Shown here in pieces: positions 1 through 11,190 of a DNA stretch of 64,000 nucleotides. Made by a program: the position numbers and the translations under genes. The stretch comes from Cyrtodaria siliqua. Taxonomy: Eukaryota > Mollusca > Bivalvia > Adapedonta > Hiatellidae. Under the pieces are notes generated by a model that was not told the origin of the DNA, ran no database searches, and saw only the letters and a list, made by a program, of their open reading frames with translations. Position 1 is the stretch's first letter, and each line of letters starts with the position of its first letter. The stretch lies in the NCBI GenBank assembly GCA_037043455.1, contig JAWPHD010003254.1, forward strand, positions 62,001-126,000, written 5' to 3'.

Positions 1-349
1 ACTAATTCGTCTACTCCAGTGCAATATACTAAAGATAATGCTGTTACGACGCATAGCACTAAGTGCCAGATTTTCAAGCTGGAATAGACGAAAGGCAAAA
101 CAGACTTCCAACGATGTACTGCATTCCCATAAGTACTTATGATTTCTTATGATTTTTCTACATTATATACAACTTTACCACACCACCTTATGAAAGACAA
201 GCGTATTGCTCTCATTTAAAAACGTTTTCTAGGGAAAATATTACATATTTGGCCTGTAGCAATATTAAAGCGTTTTTTACTAACGGCAGTTTGGACAATT
301 ACTGTGGACTTGCCATGAAGTTTGTGAATCACTTATTTTTCTATTAGAT

Positions 350-1215
350 AATATTTTCGTCAGGTATGGAACTACCGTTTATAGACAAATTGTTGGTATC
401 CGTATGGGTACGAACTGTGCACATCTTATCGCAGATTTGATTTTATATTGCTATGGAAGAGACTTCACCAGATACCCAGGCAGATGTTATTGAGGCCTTT
501 AATGACACATCTCGATATCTGGATGAAATATTGAACATTGACAATCCTTTCTTTTCTATTATGGTTAATAATATATATCCTAAAAAGCTTCAACTTAACA
601 AAGCTAATAGTTCTGATACTAACGTTTCTTTTCTCGATTTGCATCTCTCTATTGAAAATGGTGAAATAATTAGCAAAATATATGACAAGAGAGATGATTT
701 TAATTTTGATATTGTTAATTATCCCCATTTAGATGAGGATGTTCCCCGTGCAACTTCTTATGGGGTCTATGTGTCTCAACTTATTCGTTTTTCTAGAGCT
801 TGAACTCGAGTTGAGGACTTTAATATTCGTAATCTTTGTATAACTAAAAAGCTACTCAATCAGGGCTAACGTTACCATAAACTTCGTAAACCCTTTGCAC
901 AATTGTATTATCGTTACCCTGATCTTCTTTCCAAATATAGAAGTAATTTAAGAACTCTTTTGCGACCATGACTATCAAAACTTGACTTCAATGGTGATGT
1001 GATTTACAAACTTCGTAAGATCCTTGGTCATGATCACTTTCATACTATCTTTTTAAACTTGTTAAAAGGTTATCAAACGAGGTTATGACACTATCATTTT
1101 CCAAAGCACTGCATGCATGATTGGTGGTGGACCCATTTACAGTTCGCCACTATGCTTTCCTCTTTAATTGTGCGATGACCGGACAGGTAGTGGACCCTAT
1201 GATGACGTCTGCCTA
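350..1215 (+). pseudogene. Decayed reverse transcriptase, copy 1
   Basis: The frame near 350-450 reads VYRQIVGIRMGTNCAHLIAD, an RT finger/palm motif. It shifts near 455 into SPDTQADVIEAFNDTSRYLD, where YLDE stands at the place of the catalytic Y-x-D-D, then SFLDLHLSIENGEIISKIYD. A stop follows at 801 and frameshifted C-terminal sequence runs to about 1215. The family (RT with a G-I-x-M-G-T-N-C motif) is common in mollusc genomes; I cannot assign it to Penelope-like, DIRS or another class. It is inactive: a changed catalytic residue, frameshifts and stops. Confidence 0.7.
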
Positions 1216-2110
1216 AAGTCCAAAAGGACGGAGACGTTTGATGTTTGTCTGCAGTGTTGTCTTGCCGTGCCCTGAATGTTTTATTCTCTTGTTGCTCTGG
1301 GTTCGGCCAAGTCACTGAGTACATTATTTGTGGCTTACTAGGCTACCGTTTTTTTGTATTTATATTTATACGAGCATCTTTGTGTTTTACTTATATTGCC
1401 TATTAATGCTTCCTTGTTGGTTAGACAATAGTTCATGGCGGGGATTTCTTTATTAACACTTTCCCGTTTTATTGGGATGACAGTAGAGTAAGTGTGAGAT
1501 TTGGTGTACCCCAGAACCTGATTTAAACCCCCGAAGGCCTTTTTTGCCACTGACCGTTCCAAGGCGGTAGCCCTATTGTCAAACCTTTTGGTGTTTGTGA
1601 CGTCATATTTCTTTATTTCTTTGTTAGCATTGCCATTCATGTTTATCCTTTTGTGTGTTTTTTGTTTTACTGTGTTTTGTGAAAGCTGCATTTCCTCTTC
1701 GACTTTTGTAATTATTTTTTATTGACTTTGTTCAACACCTCTCACGCACCTAACACCGGCTTAGACGGTCTTGAGTTCGTCTATGCAAACGCGTTTTATG
1801 ATGTAAATCAACCTTATTTGTATCAACCTTTTATTTCGGCCTCTTGTCACGATCATATTTGTGTGTCGAATTACAATGGTTGGTTGGTGCACCCTAGAGC
1901 TTGGTTTAAATCCCCAGCGGCCTATATGCCACTGACCTTTCCAAGGCGGTAGCCCTATTGACAACCCTTTTACGTTTGTGATGTTATACCTTGCCTTTTA
2001 TTCATCTTTGTAAGTATTGTTTGTTTCTTTGCGTGTTTTTGGTTGACTGTGGTCTTTGAATGATGCATTTCCTGTTCGACTTTTATATATACCTACTCGT
2101 ATCAAACTTT
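1216..2110 (+). repeat. Conserved 3' tail of the RT element, with a second partial tail copy
   Basis: From about 1216 a non-coding tail follows RT copy 1. It includes a block CCACTGACCGTTCCAAGGCG near 1550 and ends with a CCTGTTCGAC-like block. A second tail with the same blocks runs 1715-2090. The same order is seen after RT copy 2 (10.0-10.3 kb) and, inverted, beside copy 3 (46.1-46.6 kb), so this is a real 3' region of one element. A further partial tail end is at about 2091-2170. Confidence 0.6.
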
Positions 2111-2489
2111 TATTTCGGCCAGCTTGGCAGGATCACGTTTGTGTTCCAAATTACAATGGTCGATTTATTATACATGGTTAAGTTAAAACTATGTTTTAGT
2201 AACAAAGCCTGGTTCAAAATCTCAAAATTAAAAGCAAATAATTTATTGTTTGTTTTTTAATTGTTAATTTCTCTTGTAGGTTGGAAAAGGGCAGCACAAA
2301 TAGACACAGGACAGAAGAAACCATATCTCGTATTCGGAAAATTTTCAATATAAAGGCTTGAAATTAAACTTAATATTTAAAAAAAGTTATTAGTTCTCCG
2401 ACTATGTTTTTGTCAATAACTCTTGATTGGTTCAACGGAGTTTTATGAAGTTTGTAACAAAGTAAGAGAAGAAAGTGTAGAATGAAAAA

Positions 2490-2925
2490 TTATGTTAATC
2501 GAGACGCCGCGATTTTTTAGTAAAAACAATCTGGTTTTGCCAAGAGTCCATTTAAAGTGAAAATCATTCAACTTTCTTTTTTTCGAGAAAAAGGTCGATC
2601 TAAAGGGAATAGTGTAATAGCCTATTGCTAACCAATATAAGAATGATGTGTATAAACTATATATGTAACATGCTCTTTATAGGGACACAAGGCAATCCTG
2701 AATCATAATCGATAAATAAATAATCGATAAATAAATAAATCAACATCTCGATCTGTTAATCGAGACACCGCGAGTTTTAGTAAAAACAATCTAGTTTTGC
2801 CAAGAGTCCATTTAAAGTGAAAATCGTTCCCTAGACCTTCCTTTTTCAACTTTCTATTTTTCGAGAAAAAGGTCGATCTAAAGGGAATAGTGTAATAGCA
2901 TATTGCTAACTAATATAAATATAGC
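2490..2925. repeat. Direct duplication of about 155 bp
   Basis: 2490-2640 and 2751-2925 share nearly the same sequence, including GCCAAGAGTCCATTTAAAGT and GGTCGATCTAAAGGGAATAG. The second copy has a small insertion (CCTAGACCTTCC). The spacer holds an AATCGATAAATA microsatellite. Confidence 0.7.
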
Positions 2926-3790
2926 GGATTGGTTCTAGTTCGAGCTTTAACATATACAATAGTAATATTAACATTATAATTTATTCTAGTTTTGTTTCAT
3001 TGTACGGCTATTCAAGGGTGGATAGATTTATAAAACATTTAGAGCGTCGATTGCGATAAACTGTAGAGAATAAAATTAATATATCGCTTTAGGATAGCTC
3101 AATTTTGAACAATGGTTTCACAAGTCGAAAGGCGTGAGCGAAGTAATAAGACTAATAGTGAATTGATACCGGATACTTTACCGTAAGTGTGCATCCGAAA
3201 ATAAAGGGAAATCCTAGAGTATAACGAGACCAACAGTATGGGAAACTTTAATACATGTATACTCATAATGTGCAATGTACATTATATAAGCGCATAGTAA
3301 TTCATTATATATACAATGAACAGTGTAACACCATGGATAGCGGTATTAAACAAAAAAAAAACCGCTTGCTACCTGTCAGTGATATTATCTTCCATTGTCA
3401 TTTTTGATATACAGTGTTGACCAATATGTGGTGCACAAATACGGCTATATGGTGAGTGCTTGTGAAACGCTTGCTCATGTTTTTCAAAGTAAGGGACAAG
3501 TTAAATATCATGTCAGTTTTCCAATTAAAAAAATCAAAGAAATATTTACAAACCAATCCTAATGAATCAGAAATAATCCTCATCTTTTTTAATATTAATA
3601 AATGATGGTACTGGCTATATGTTTTTCACTTTTTTGGTCTTCATGAATATTGTTGTGACGTTAAATACGTAGTAAAGATAAAAGTATGTAGTGTTCTTCT
3701 GTAACGATATGCACATAGAATACACCCACGAGTACACTCGTAATAGTAGAATCATTGTTTAATGTATATGACTGTGGTTAGCAAGCCATC
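2926..3790. other. No recognised feature
   Basis: AT-rich unique-looking sequence. Short open frames here lack splice sites, motifs or coding character that I can support. Confidence 0.5.
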
Positions 3791-3791
3791 T

Positions 3792-3917
3792 TGTAGATAT
3801 TTGGAGACTTTTTAACCCAAAAAAACTTCAATATACATGGCATTCAAATACTAAACCACCAATATTTAGTAGGTTAGACTTCTTTTTAATATCTGATAAT
3901 CTGGTAAATTATTCTAT
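3792..3917 (+). pseudogene. Isolated LINE endonuclease fragment
   Basis: Nearly identical to 4960-5085 inside the LINE remnant downstream. Reads DIWRLFNPKKLQYTWHSN then PPIFSRLDFFLISDN, typical of the C-terminal end of an apurinic-type LINE endonuclease. Confidence 0.7.
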
Positions 3918-4454
3918 AAACTATATACATAGAGTCTATTTACGAGTACTTCCGTTATAGTTAAGTAGTATGCATATTGTTAACGTTTCCGTTTTGTTTT
4001 TGTTTTTTTGTGTATTTGTGTTTTATATGCTGTGTGAGAAAGAAGACATACTACGTTTTATTGGTGTGTATGAATACCTTCGCAACAGATTACTAATCGT
4101 TATTTAATGTTTATAATAGTTCTCAATGGTGCTCATGCTGTGTGGGAGAAAAAACATCACACTTCTTTAGTGTGGGTAAATATATAGATGTATAAAATTA
4201 CGATCTCTATTGACGTTAAGTTATGCGGAGTGATTTTTTTTTATACCGACTGTGTATATATATCTATATTAATAATTGGTACATAATAGAGGCTTTTTAA
4301 CGGAACAGGAATAATTTACGTCGATAAGGCGGCGACTTTTCTTGCTAATTATTTGTGTGTAACATCGAAATGTGTTTAATGACTTTTCCACTTTCATCCT
4401 CCATGTACTCTACCCTTTGCTTTCCCTTTAAGTTCAAAAACATATACAAAGATA

Positions 4455-5850
4455 ATAATGGATACAACTATATGTTCGTTGAATGTGAGAGGGCTGGGAA
4501 GTAAAAGCAAGCGAGATCAAATGTTTAGTTGGCTTAAATCACAATCATATGCGATCTGTTTTTTTACAAGAGACACATTTAACTAAGGAATATGAAACTA
4601 TCTGGAAGAAGCATATTTTAGCGGTAATAATACAAATAAAGAAGGAATCTGTATAATAATAAATCCAACATTTCGATTCAGCCTTATAAAATATACGCAC
4701 ATAGTTAGTGGCAGAATTCAAGCTTTGGAAATAAGTGTTGACGACAAAGAATTAACATTAATAAACTTATACGGCCCGAACGTAGACGAAGCATCCTTCT
4801 TTGAAAAATTAGAAACCTTTATTTTACAAAACGACGAAAATCCTTTATACTTGGCGGCGATTTCAATACAGTTTTAGACATAACACTGGATAAAATAAAT
4901 GGCAGACAAGACAAGCATAAAAAATGTAGGGAAAAAAACCAATTATAAATACAAACAATCTTGTAGATATTTGGAGACTTTTTAACCCAAAAAAACTTCA
5001 ATATACATGGCATTCAAATACTAAACCACCAATATTTAGTAGGTTAGACTTATTTTTAATATCTGATAATCTGGTAAATTATTCAAATAAAAGTGTTATA
5101 AAACCCGGTTATAAATCGGATCACTCCATTACTATCTTAACGTCTCACACCACAATTAATTTTCCATAAGGTCCTATTGTAATGTTTTTGTTCGTGGCAT
5201 AGAGATAAAACAGATTTTGCAACATGTAGTTATGCTTAAATTCTTCATTGATCCAATATCTGCAATTTAAAACACATTTAACAAATATTTACCAGATTGA
5301 ACTTTTTTTTAATTTCATGTTTAATAAAAGTCCAGGATCGGATGGCATCACAACCGAGTTTTATAAAATACTTTGGAACGACATCAAATTATATCTCTTT
5401 TTCAAATCACTTAATTACTCTCTGCAAATTAATAACATGACAGAATTACAAAAACAAAGCATTATAACTATTCTACCTAAACCAGGGAAAAATTGCTATT
5501 CAGATGCAAAATCGTTCACTCAAGTCTCTGTGAATGGTGCAATATGAAGATAGAAAGCTTAAATCATCTTTTCTGGGAATGTATGCATATTCAACAATTT
5601 TGGAATGAGCTGCACATTTTGTTAAATACGTTTAAACGTAAACATCGATTTCAATCTAAGAACCGTCTGTTTCGGAATACAAAGACAAGAACATGCTATA
5701 GATATGAAGAATTTCATTATTTTAAGTGCGAAATATTTTATATTCATTAACAAATGTTTAAAATCCGTGCCCGAATCAAACAAATTCAAGAAATATTTAT
5801 TAAGACAACGTGAAAAACACAACACTTTTACAAAAGTCACAACATTTGTT
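4455..5850 (+). pseudogene. LINE remnant: endonuclease, RT and zf-RVT pieces
   Basis: Starts MDTTICSLNVRGLGSKSKRD (endonuclease N-terminus), with GRIQALEISVDDKELTLINL further on, then frameshifts and stops. At about 5320-5490 it reads NKSPGSDGITTEFYKILWND and TELQKQSIITILPKPGK, the N-terminal RT motifs. It then jumps to a zf-RVT-like end at 5540-5620: CEWCNMKIESLNHLFWEC. The RT core with the catalytic site is deleted. The style is close to L1/Tx1-like LINEs seen in molluscs. The region to about 6240 is probably its C-terminus and 3' UTR. Confidence 0.75.
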
Positions 5851-6394
5851 TCATTTATAAAAACATAAGGAATAAACTCGGAAGACGAATTTATAGAGGT
5901 CCTAACCAGAAACACAATCTGCAGGCATTGGAAAGGAGAATTGTGACAGAATGGACAAATATTCCACGTAACAATTTCCAGAAGCATATACCGTCCCCGT
6001 TGTCTGGCCGTAACTCATGTAAAGGGTGAACATACGAGGTACTTAACACGTTAGACATATATGAAACAAATTCTGTGACTTTTGTAATAGTGGTGTGCAT
6101 TTATAAGCTCGTGTTTTGTTAGGTATTGTTGTTTTATGTTTAAATTTAATAATATGTTTATCGTTTTGTTTAGTGTATAATCTGTAGTTAAATTTCAATA
6201 TACGGTTTAACAAAATAAATAAGTTTGAAAAAAGTATTGGCTTGTACATTCAAATAGTGCCAAACAGTTAGATGAGACAATGTCCGAATGGGCTAAATTG
6301 TTTAAACAATAAAGAAAAGGTATTTAAAGAAGTATTAAATGTTATTAAGTAAAGAGAAACATGTCAGTATTGAAGCAAGTATTAAAAACAATCT

Positions 6395-6500
6395 TTAAAA
6401 TGTATTACCGTATTACCCCAGTATTACCGTATTACCCTAGTATTACCGTATTACCCCATTATTACCGTATTACCCCAGTATTACCGTATTACCCCCAGTA
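6395..6500. repeat. 19-bp minisatellite
   Basis: About five copies of a unit like AGTATTACCGTATTACCCC. Confidence 0.85.
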
Positions 6501-6748
6501 TCATTTTTGACTTGAAAGCTCGGTACTTGAATATGAAAGGTGATCCACACATTCGCGGACATTGTCTATAAAAAGTCAAGTAGTTATGATATCAGTTTTA
6601 AATCGTATTATGGTGTTCATACAGCCATTGTTTACAAGCTGCTGAATTCCTTTACAAATAATTTGTATCAGTATCATGAGTATGGAAGGTTAGCAGTGAA
6701 AGTCGGCGCAGCTCACTCGACGTCAGTATATAGAACAATACTGTAAAG

Positions 6749-6912
6749 GTGATCCCTAGGAAGCAACAAACACACACAAGAGAGAAAAATAGAAGACTCG
6801 GTTTTATTGAGTCTGTTCATGAGAGGTAATTATAAGATGCAACACCTCTTACGCCTCCTAGCTCCGGCTTAAGCGATATTCTACTTAAAAGCAACACAGA
6901 ATGGGCTTTTAT
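6749..6912 (+). repeat. Hairpin-bearing dispersed repeat, copy a
   Basis: Contains ACTCGGTTTTATTGAGTCTG, then TGAGAGGT, a short loop and ACCTCTTA, then GCTCCGGCTTAAGC. The two octamers can pair. Full-length relatives are at 63420-63580 and, in part, 41385-41530. No coding capacity. It may be a SINE or MITE; no tRNA promoter was found in it. Confidence 0.7.
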
Positions 6913-8209
6913 TTCAAGCTTCGTTAAAGCACTCCTACAGAAATGCCATGAAAGTTACTCAGCTAGGCAATGTTATTAAACAGTCATTTACTGTTACATA
7001 CTCAGCAGGGTCCGTTGTTAAGTACTTGTTAATAAGCTCAGCACTGAGCAGAGATATTAGGTTGCACTGTGGAGGGAGAGTGATAAGACAATTGATGAAA
7101 TTTAAGTGATAAAATGTATAACATTTTAATGAATATTTTCAATTATTTATGAATACAAAATAGAGCTATTTCCTATAACATACTTAATCAATGGTTTCAA
7201 TTAATCTCACTTATACTATTTCTGTATTGACTTATATGCAGTCAAAACTGTTAAATACTCTGTTTAAAATATAAACATGTCTTAGTGTTCTATTTTTTAA
7301 ATAACGTTAGTAAAGCTAAGTTAAATAAAAAGTTGCCGTTCCTACTCCGATTCAACTATCTAAAACATCTATTTTATCATCTTAGAAAAACAGATTTTCC
7401 TAGCGTTAAGAACTCATAAAAAATATGAAAAAGGAGATGCAGTAGTCATTCCAAATAAAAAGTATAATACCCCCCAAATAACCTGTGTAATTAAAAGCAA
7501 TTGTATCGTATCCCTCCGTGTATAAAAAATAGTGTGAAGATCAACCCCAATAAATATGGGGACACACTTTACAAACAAGTTTTGAACAAATAATAGTAGA
7601 AGTATGAAATAACATTTTGTATATATTCATAGAATCACATGGCAATCTTGATTTTTTTTAAAACTCAGTACGACCGTTAGTTTTCAACATAACTTGCATC
7701 CTTGCAATCCGGCATTAATGTTACTTTTTCTAATAGTTCAAAGCAAAGTGCTTTTACTTATTAAAAAAATAACTTTTGATAATATTGCACAAATACTATC
7801 ATAAAAAAAATGGTAGAATATTGAAGAAAATTGAAACCACAATGTTTTATTTAATTATATGCAAGCAGTTTTAATGTCAAAATGAGGCAGGATTAATAAA
7901 TTGATGTGCAAGATTGCCGTATGTGCCTTTGAGATAAGTTTGACCACAATGACCTACGTTACAGTACCGGCAGTAGAACAATAAACCGATACCATGTAGA
8001 GCAATAAATATTGGTCTTAATCAGCTAACTGTTATAATAATTAGATAACTAGACCTTATGCTGAGCACAGTAAATGAAAAATGCCTGGTATTCTGGGCAT
8101 ATCTGTAGGAGTGAAAGATAGGTTGCCAGAGATCACCAGTGTCATTTACATGCTTACATCAGCAATGTCATTTAAATGCTTACCTCTGTGTTACGAGTTA
8201 TGCTCTTCC
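6913..8209. other. No recognised feature
   Basis: AT-rich sequence with no coding, RNA or repeat signal I could support. Confidence 0.45.
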
Positions 8210-8475
8210 CAAGTTTGATGTTAATGCATTTATATGTGTTAAGTACATGTTGATGTATATAATATCTTGTTAATTAAAGTTATGTGTGTAAAATACTTGT
8301 TTATGTATACATATGCTGCCATTTAGATTGATAAACTACATTTTGATATATAGAATATCCTGTCATTTAGAGTAATATGTGTAAAATGCATTTTTATGTA
8401 TGCATATTTTGTCATGTTGCGTGGATTTGTGTAAAATACACATTTATGTATGCATATTCTGACATTTGGAGTGAA
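8210..8475. repeat. About 60-bp satellite, left block
   Basis: Diverged units with TTTATGTATGCATATTCTGA and a following CATTTAGAGTGATATGTGTA. The array stops near 8475 and continues near 9115, so the DNA between looks inserted. Confidence 0.65.
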
Positions 8476-8476
8476 A

Positions 8477-8530
8477 ATGAGATATAGGGTCCTATAGAAA
8501 CCACAGCGTCCGAACGCAATGGCATCGTAG
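8477..8530. repeat. Dispersed 53-bp repeat
   Basis: Contains CCACAGCGTCCGAACGCAAT. Nearly identical in inverted orientation at 51344-51396. Shorter look-alikes of the GTGGTTTCTATAG core are at about 54780 and 60425. Confidence 0.7.
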
Positions 8531-8913
8531 GTCCACAACAGAAAGGGTGGTGAAGACAGGGTTACCGACTTGGAACGGTCATTAGGCAATAAGGCCTACT
8601 GGTTAGCTTGAATCGATTTTATATGCGCACAATCCTCGCTATTAGCCTGTCTTCAGCACCCAGATAGACAAGACAGTGTAAACAAAACTACATCCCATCA
8701 GGAGGAATTCTCTTACAATAAAGTCCACATCCAGAGAAACTAACTAAAGAAACACATACAAAATAATAAACATCTCAGGATATATCCAGAATCGTACTGA
8801 ACAACCATAGTAGTTGCAGCTAAAGAGAAAATCAATCTAGGGTACGACTAGAAAAGGCGAGGGACGAAAGCTCATGCACCCATCTCCCTTAGTTGGGGTT
8901 TCAGTAGGTACAA

Positions 8914-9125
8914 TCATAGAGTCCCAAGAGGTAGTCCAGTCATCGCACAAGTGAAAAGTGAAGCGTAATGACTGACTGTAGAGGGGCCAATCACTAAACA
9001 TGCAGTGCGCTGTAAAACCAAAGGGTTATATCCTTTTCTGACGACGAAATTCCTGATTAAATTTGTAAAGCGGTCAGGAAATACGTCGGACCCCTTTAAC
9101 TTTCGAAGTTTATAGACCATGATAT
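8914..9125 (-). pseudogene. RT C-terminal fragment (related family)
   Basis: Minus strand reads VYKLRKLKGSDVFPDRF, then [20 protein letters not shown] and a stop at the left. It matches the C-terminal region of the RT copies at 1000-1200 and 46614-46862 in motif order ([14 protein letters not shown]-x-C-x-M-T-G). Only this end is present. Confidence 0.7.
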
Positions 9126-9310
9126 GTGAAAAATACATGTTGATGTTATAGAATATATCTTATCATTTAAAGTGATATGTGTAAGATACATTCATGTATG
9201 TATGCATATTCTGACATTTAGAGTATTATGTGTAATTTTGCATATTTTTCCATTTAGTGATAAGTGTAAAACACATTTAATTTATGTATACATATTTCTG
9301 TGATAGTATT
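9115..9310. repeat. About 60-bp satellite, right block
   Basis: Same unit as at 8210-8475 (TATGCATATTCTGACATTTA). It follows the inserted RT fragment. Confidence 0.65.
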
Positions 9311-9323
9311 TATGTTTAAATAG

Positions 9324-10000
9324 GATTTCATGTGGAGTCTTTCACCAGATACCCAGGCAGATGTTATTGAAGCCTTTAATGACATCTCTCGGTATATGGA
9401 TGACATACTGGACATTGACAACCCTTTCGTTTCTACTATGGTTAATAATATATACCCGAAAGAACTTCAACTTAACAAAGCTAATATTTTCGATAAATGG
9501 TGAAATAATTAGCCAAATATATGACAAGAGAGATGCTTTTAATTTTGATATTGTTAATTATCCCCATTTAGATGGGGTTATCCCCATTTAGATGGGGATG
9601 TTCCCCGATCAACTTCTTTAGGGGTCTATGTGTCTCATCTTATTCGTTTTTCTAGAGCTTGTACTCGAGTTGAGGACTTTAATATTCGTAATCTTTGTAT
9701 AACTAAAAAGCTACTCCATCAGGGCTAGCGTTACCATAAACTTCGTAAAACATTTGCAAAATGTTATTATCATAACCCTGATATTTTTTTCCAACTCTTC
9801 TGCGACAAGGACTATCACAACCTGACTTCTATGGTAACGTGGTTTACAAACTTCGTAAGATTCTTGGTCATGATCACAGTCATACTATCTTTGTTAAAGC
9901 ACTGCATGCTTGGTGGTGGACCCATTTACAGTTCGCCACTATGCTTTACTCTTTAATTGTGCGATGACCGGACAGGTTGTGGACCCTATGATGACGTCTA
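9324..10000 (+). pseudogene. Decayed reverse transcriptase, copy 2
   Basis: Close to copy 1: PDTQADVIEAFNDISRYMDD, with the catalytic YMDD kept, then a deletion near 9495 and frameshifts. A 19-bp local duplication (CCCCATTTAGATGGGG twice) lies near 9565-9597. The C-terminal region is shortened. Its N-terminal motif is missing, so the copy is 5' truncated. Confidence 0.7.
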
Positions 10001-10315
10001 ACTAAAGCCCAAAATGACGGTAACGTTTTGATGTTTGTCTGCAATCTTGTCTTGTCGTGCCCTCAATGGTTTGTTCTCTTGTTGCTCTGGCTTCCACCAA
10101 GTCAATGAGTACCTTCTTTTTGGCTTTCTAGCCCAGCGGCCTTTTTTTGCCACTGACCGTTCCAAGGCGGTAGCTCTATTTTTAACTCTTTTTGTGTTTG
10201 TGATGTCATATTTGGCCTTTTATTAATCTTTAATGTTATTCTTTGTTTCTGTGTGTCTTTGCGGTTGAATGTCGTACTTGAAATGCTACTTTTCCTGTTC
10301 GGTTTATATATCTAT
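10000..10315 (+). repeat. 3' tail of RT copy 2
   Basis: Same blocks as after copy 1, including CCACTGACCGTTCCAAGGCG at about 10150 and CCTGTTCGGTTTATATA at the end. A lone end of this tail is at 11400-11455. Confidence 0.65.
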
Positions 10316-10683
10316 ATAAAAGGGAAATATACAGAATAAAGCACGAACACAATGGTCTTTTGTTAAAGCCTTTATTATGACACGAGATCCCACTAAAGTT
10401 AAAAGCAATATTAGATACACTTTAATAAATTACAGTTTACCTCAAACATGTACAAAATACATAAATAAAATGTAAACAAATGTTTGATGATATTACTTGG
10501 CCTTTTATTTTTTATTAGAACGTGTTAGTAATATATGATAATATTAAACAATGAAACAAACAGATGCAATTACTGATACCATTTTTTTTAAGAAATTGTT
10601 TTCGGACATCATACAGGGATACATGACTATTCTTCTTGACAGTTCTATTTAAAATTCAAAATGTTTAAGTTAGAAAGAATAGT

Positions 10684-10805
10684 TCTAAGGAGCGTGAGAG
10701 GTAGTTCTTCTCAAATTACCTCTCATGAACAGACTAAAAAACCGAGTTTGCGACTTTATTCTATTGGTTGTGTGTATTGCTCCCAAAGGATCTCCTTTAT
10801 CAGTT
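10684..10805 (-). repeat. Hairpin-bearing dispersed repeat, copy b (inverted)
   Basis: On the minus strand it reads ACTCGG, GTCTGTTCATGAGAGGT, a loop and ACCTCTCACGC. The stem is perfect over eight pairs. Confidence 0.7.
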
Positions 10806-11029
10806 TTTTTTAATTTATGTTTGCTTTTGTATGTGATCCCTATAAAAGAAGCTGAATATTTACCAAACATATATTTTTGAATTTTACATACGTCCGAAAA
10901 TAAAGCTATTCGAAAAACGTTAAATAATAAACTAAAGGTAATAGTTCTGTAAAACCATAATGATGAAAGCGATATATTAAAACATTAATATAAAAGTATA
11001 AAAGATAGAAAATCGTACAAAACTTTTGA

Positions 11030-11190
11030 CAAAGCCACATGGACAGTGTTCGATACACGACAAAGGCACGTGTATAGTGTTTGGTACACGACAAAGGTTA
11101 GTGTACAGTGTTTGGTACACGACAAAGGCACGAGTACAGTGTTTGGTACACGACAAAGGAACAAGGACAGTGTTTGGTACATTTGAATGT
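11030..11190. repeat. 31-bp minisatellite
   Basis: About five copies of a unit containing GTGTTTGGTACACGACAAAG. Open frames on both strands here are only by-products of the repeat. Confidence 0.85.
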
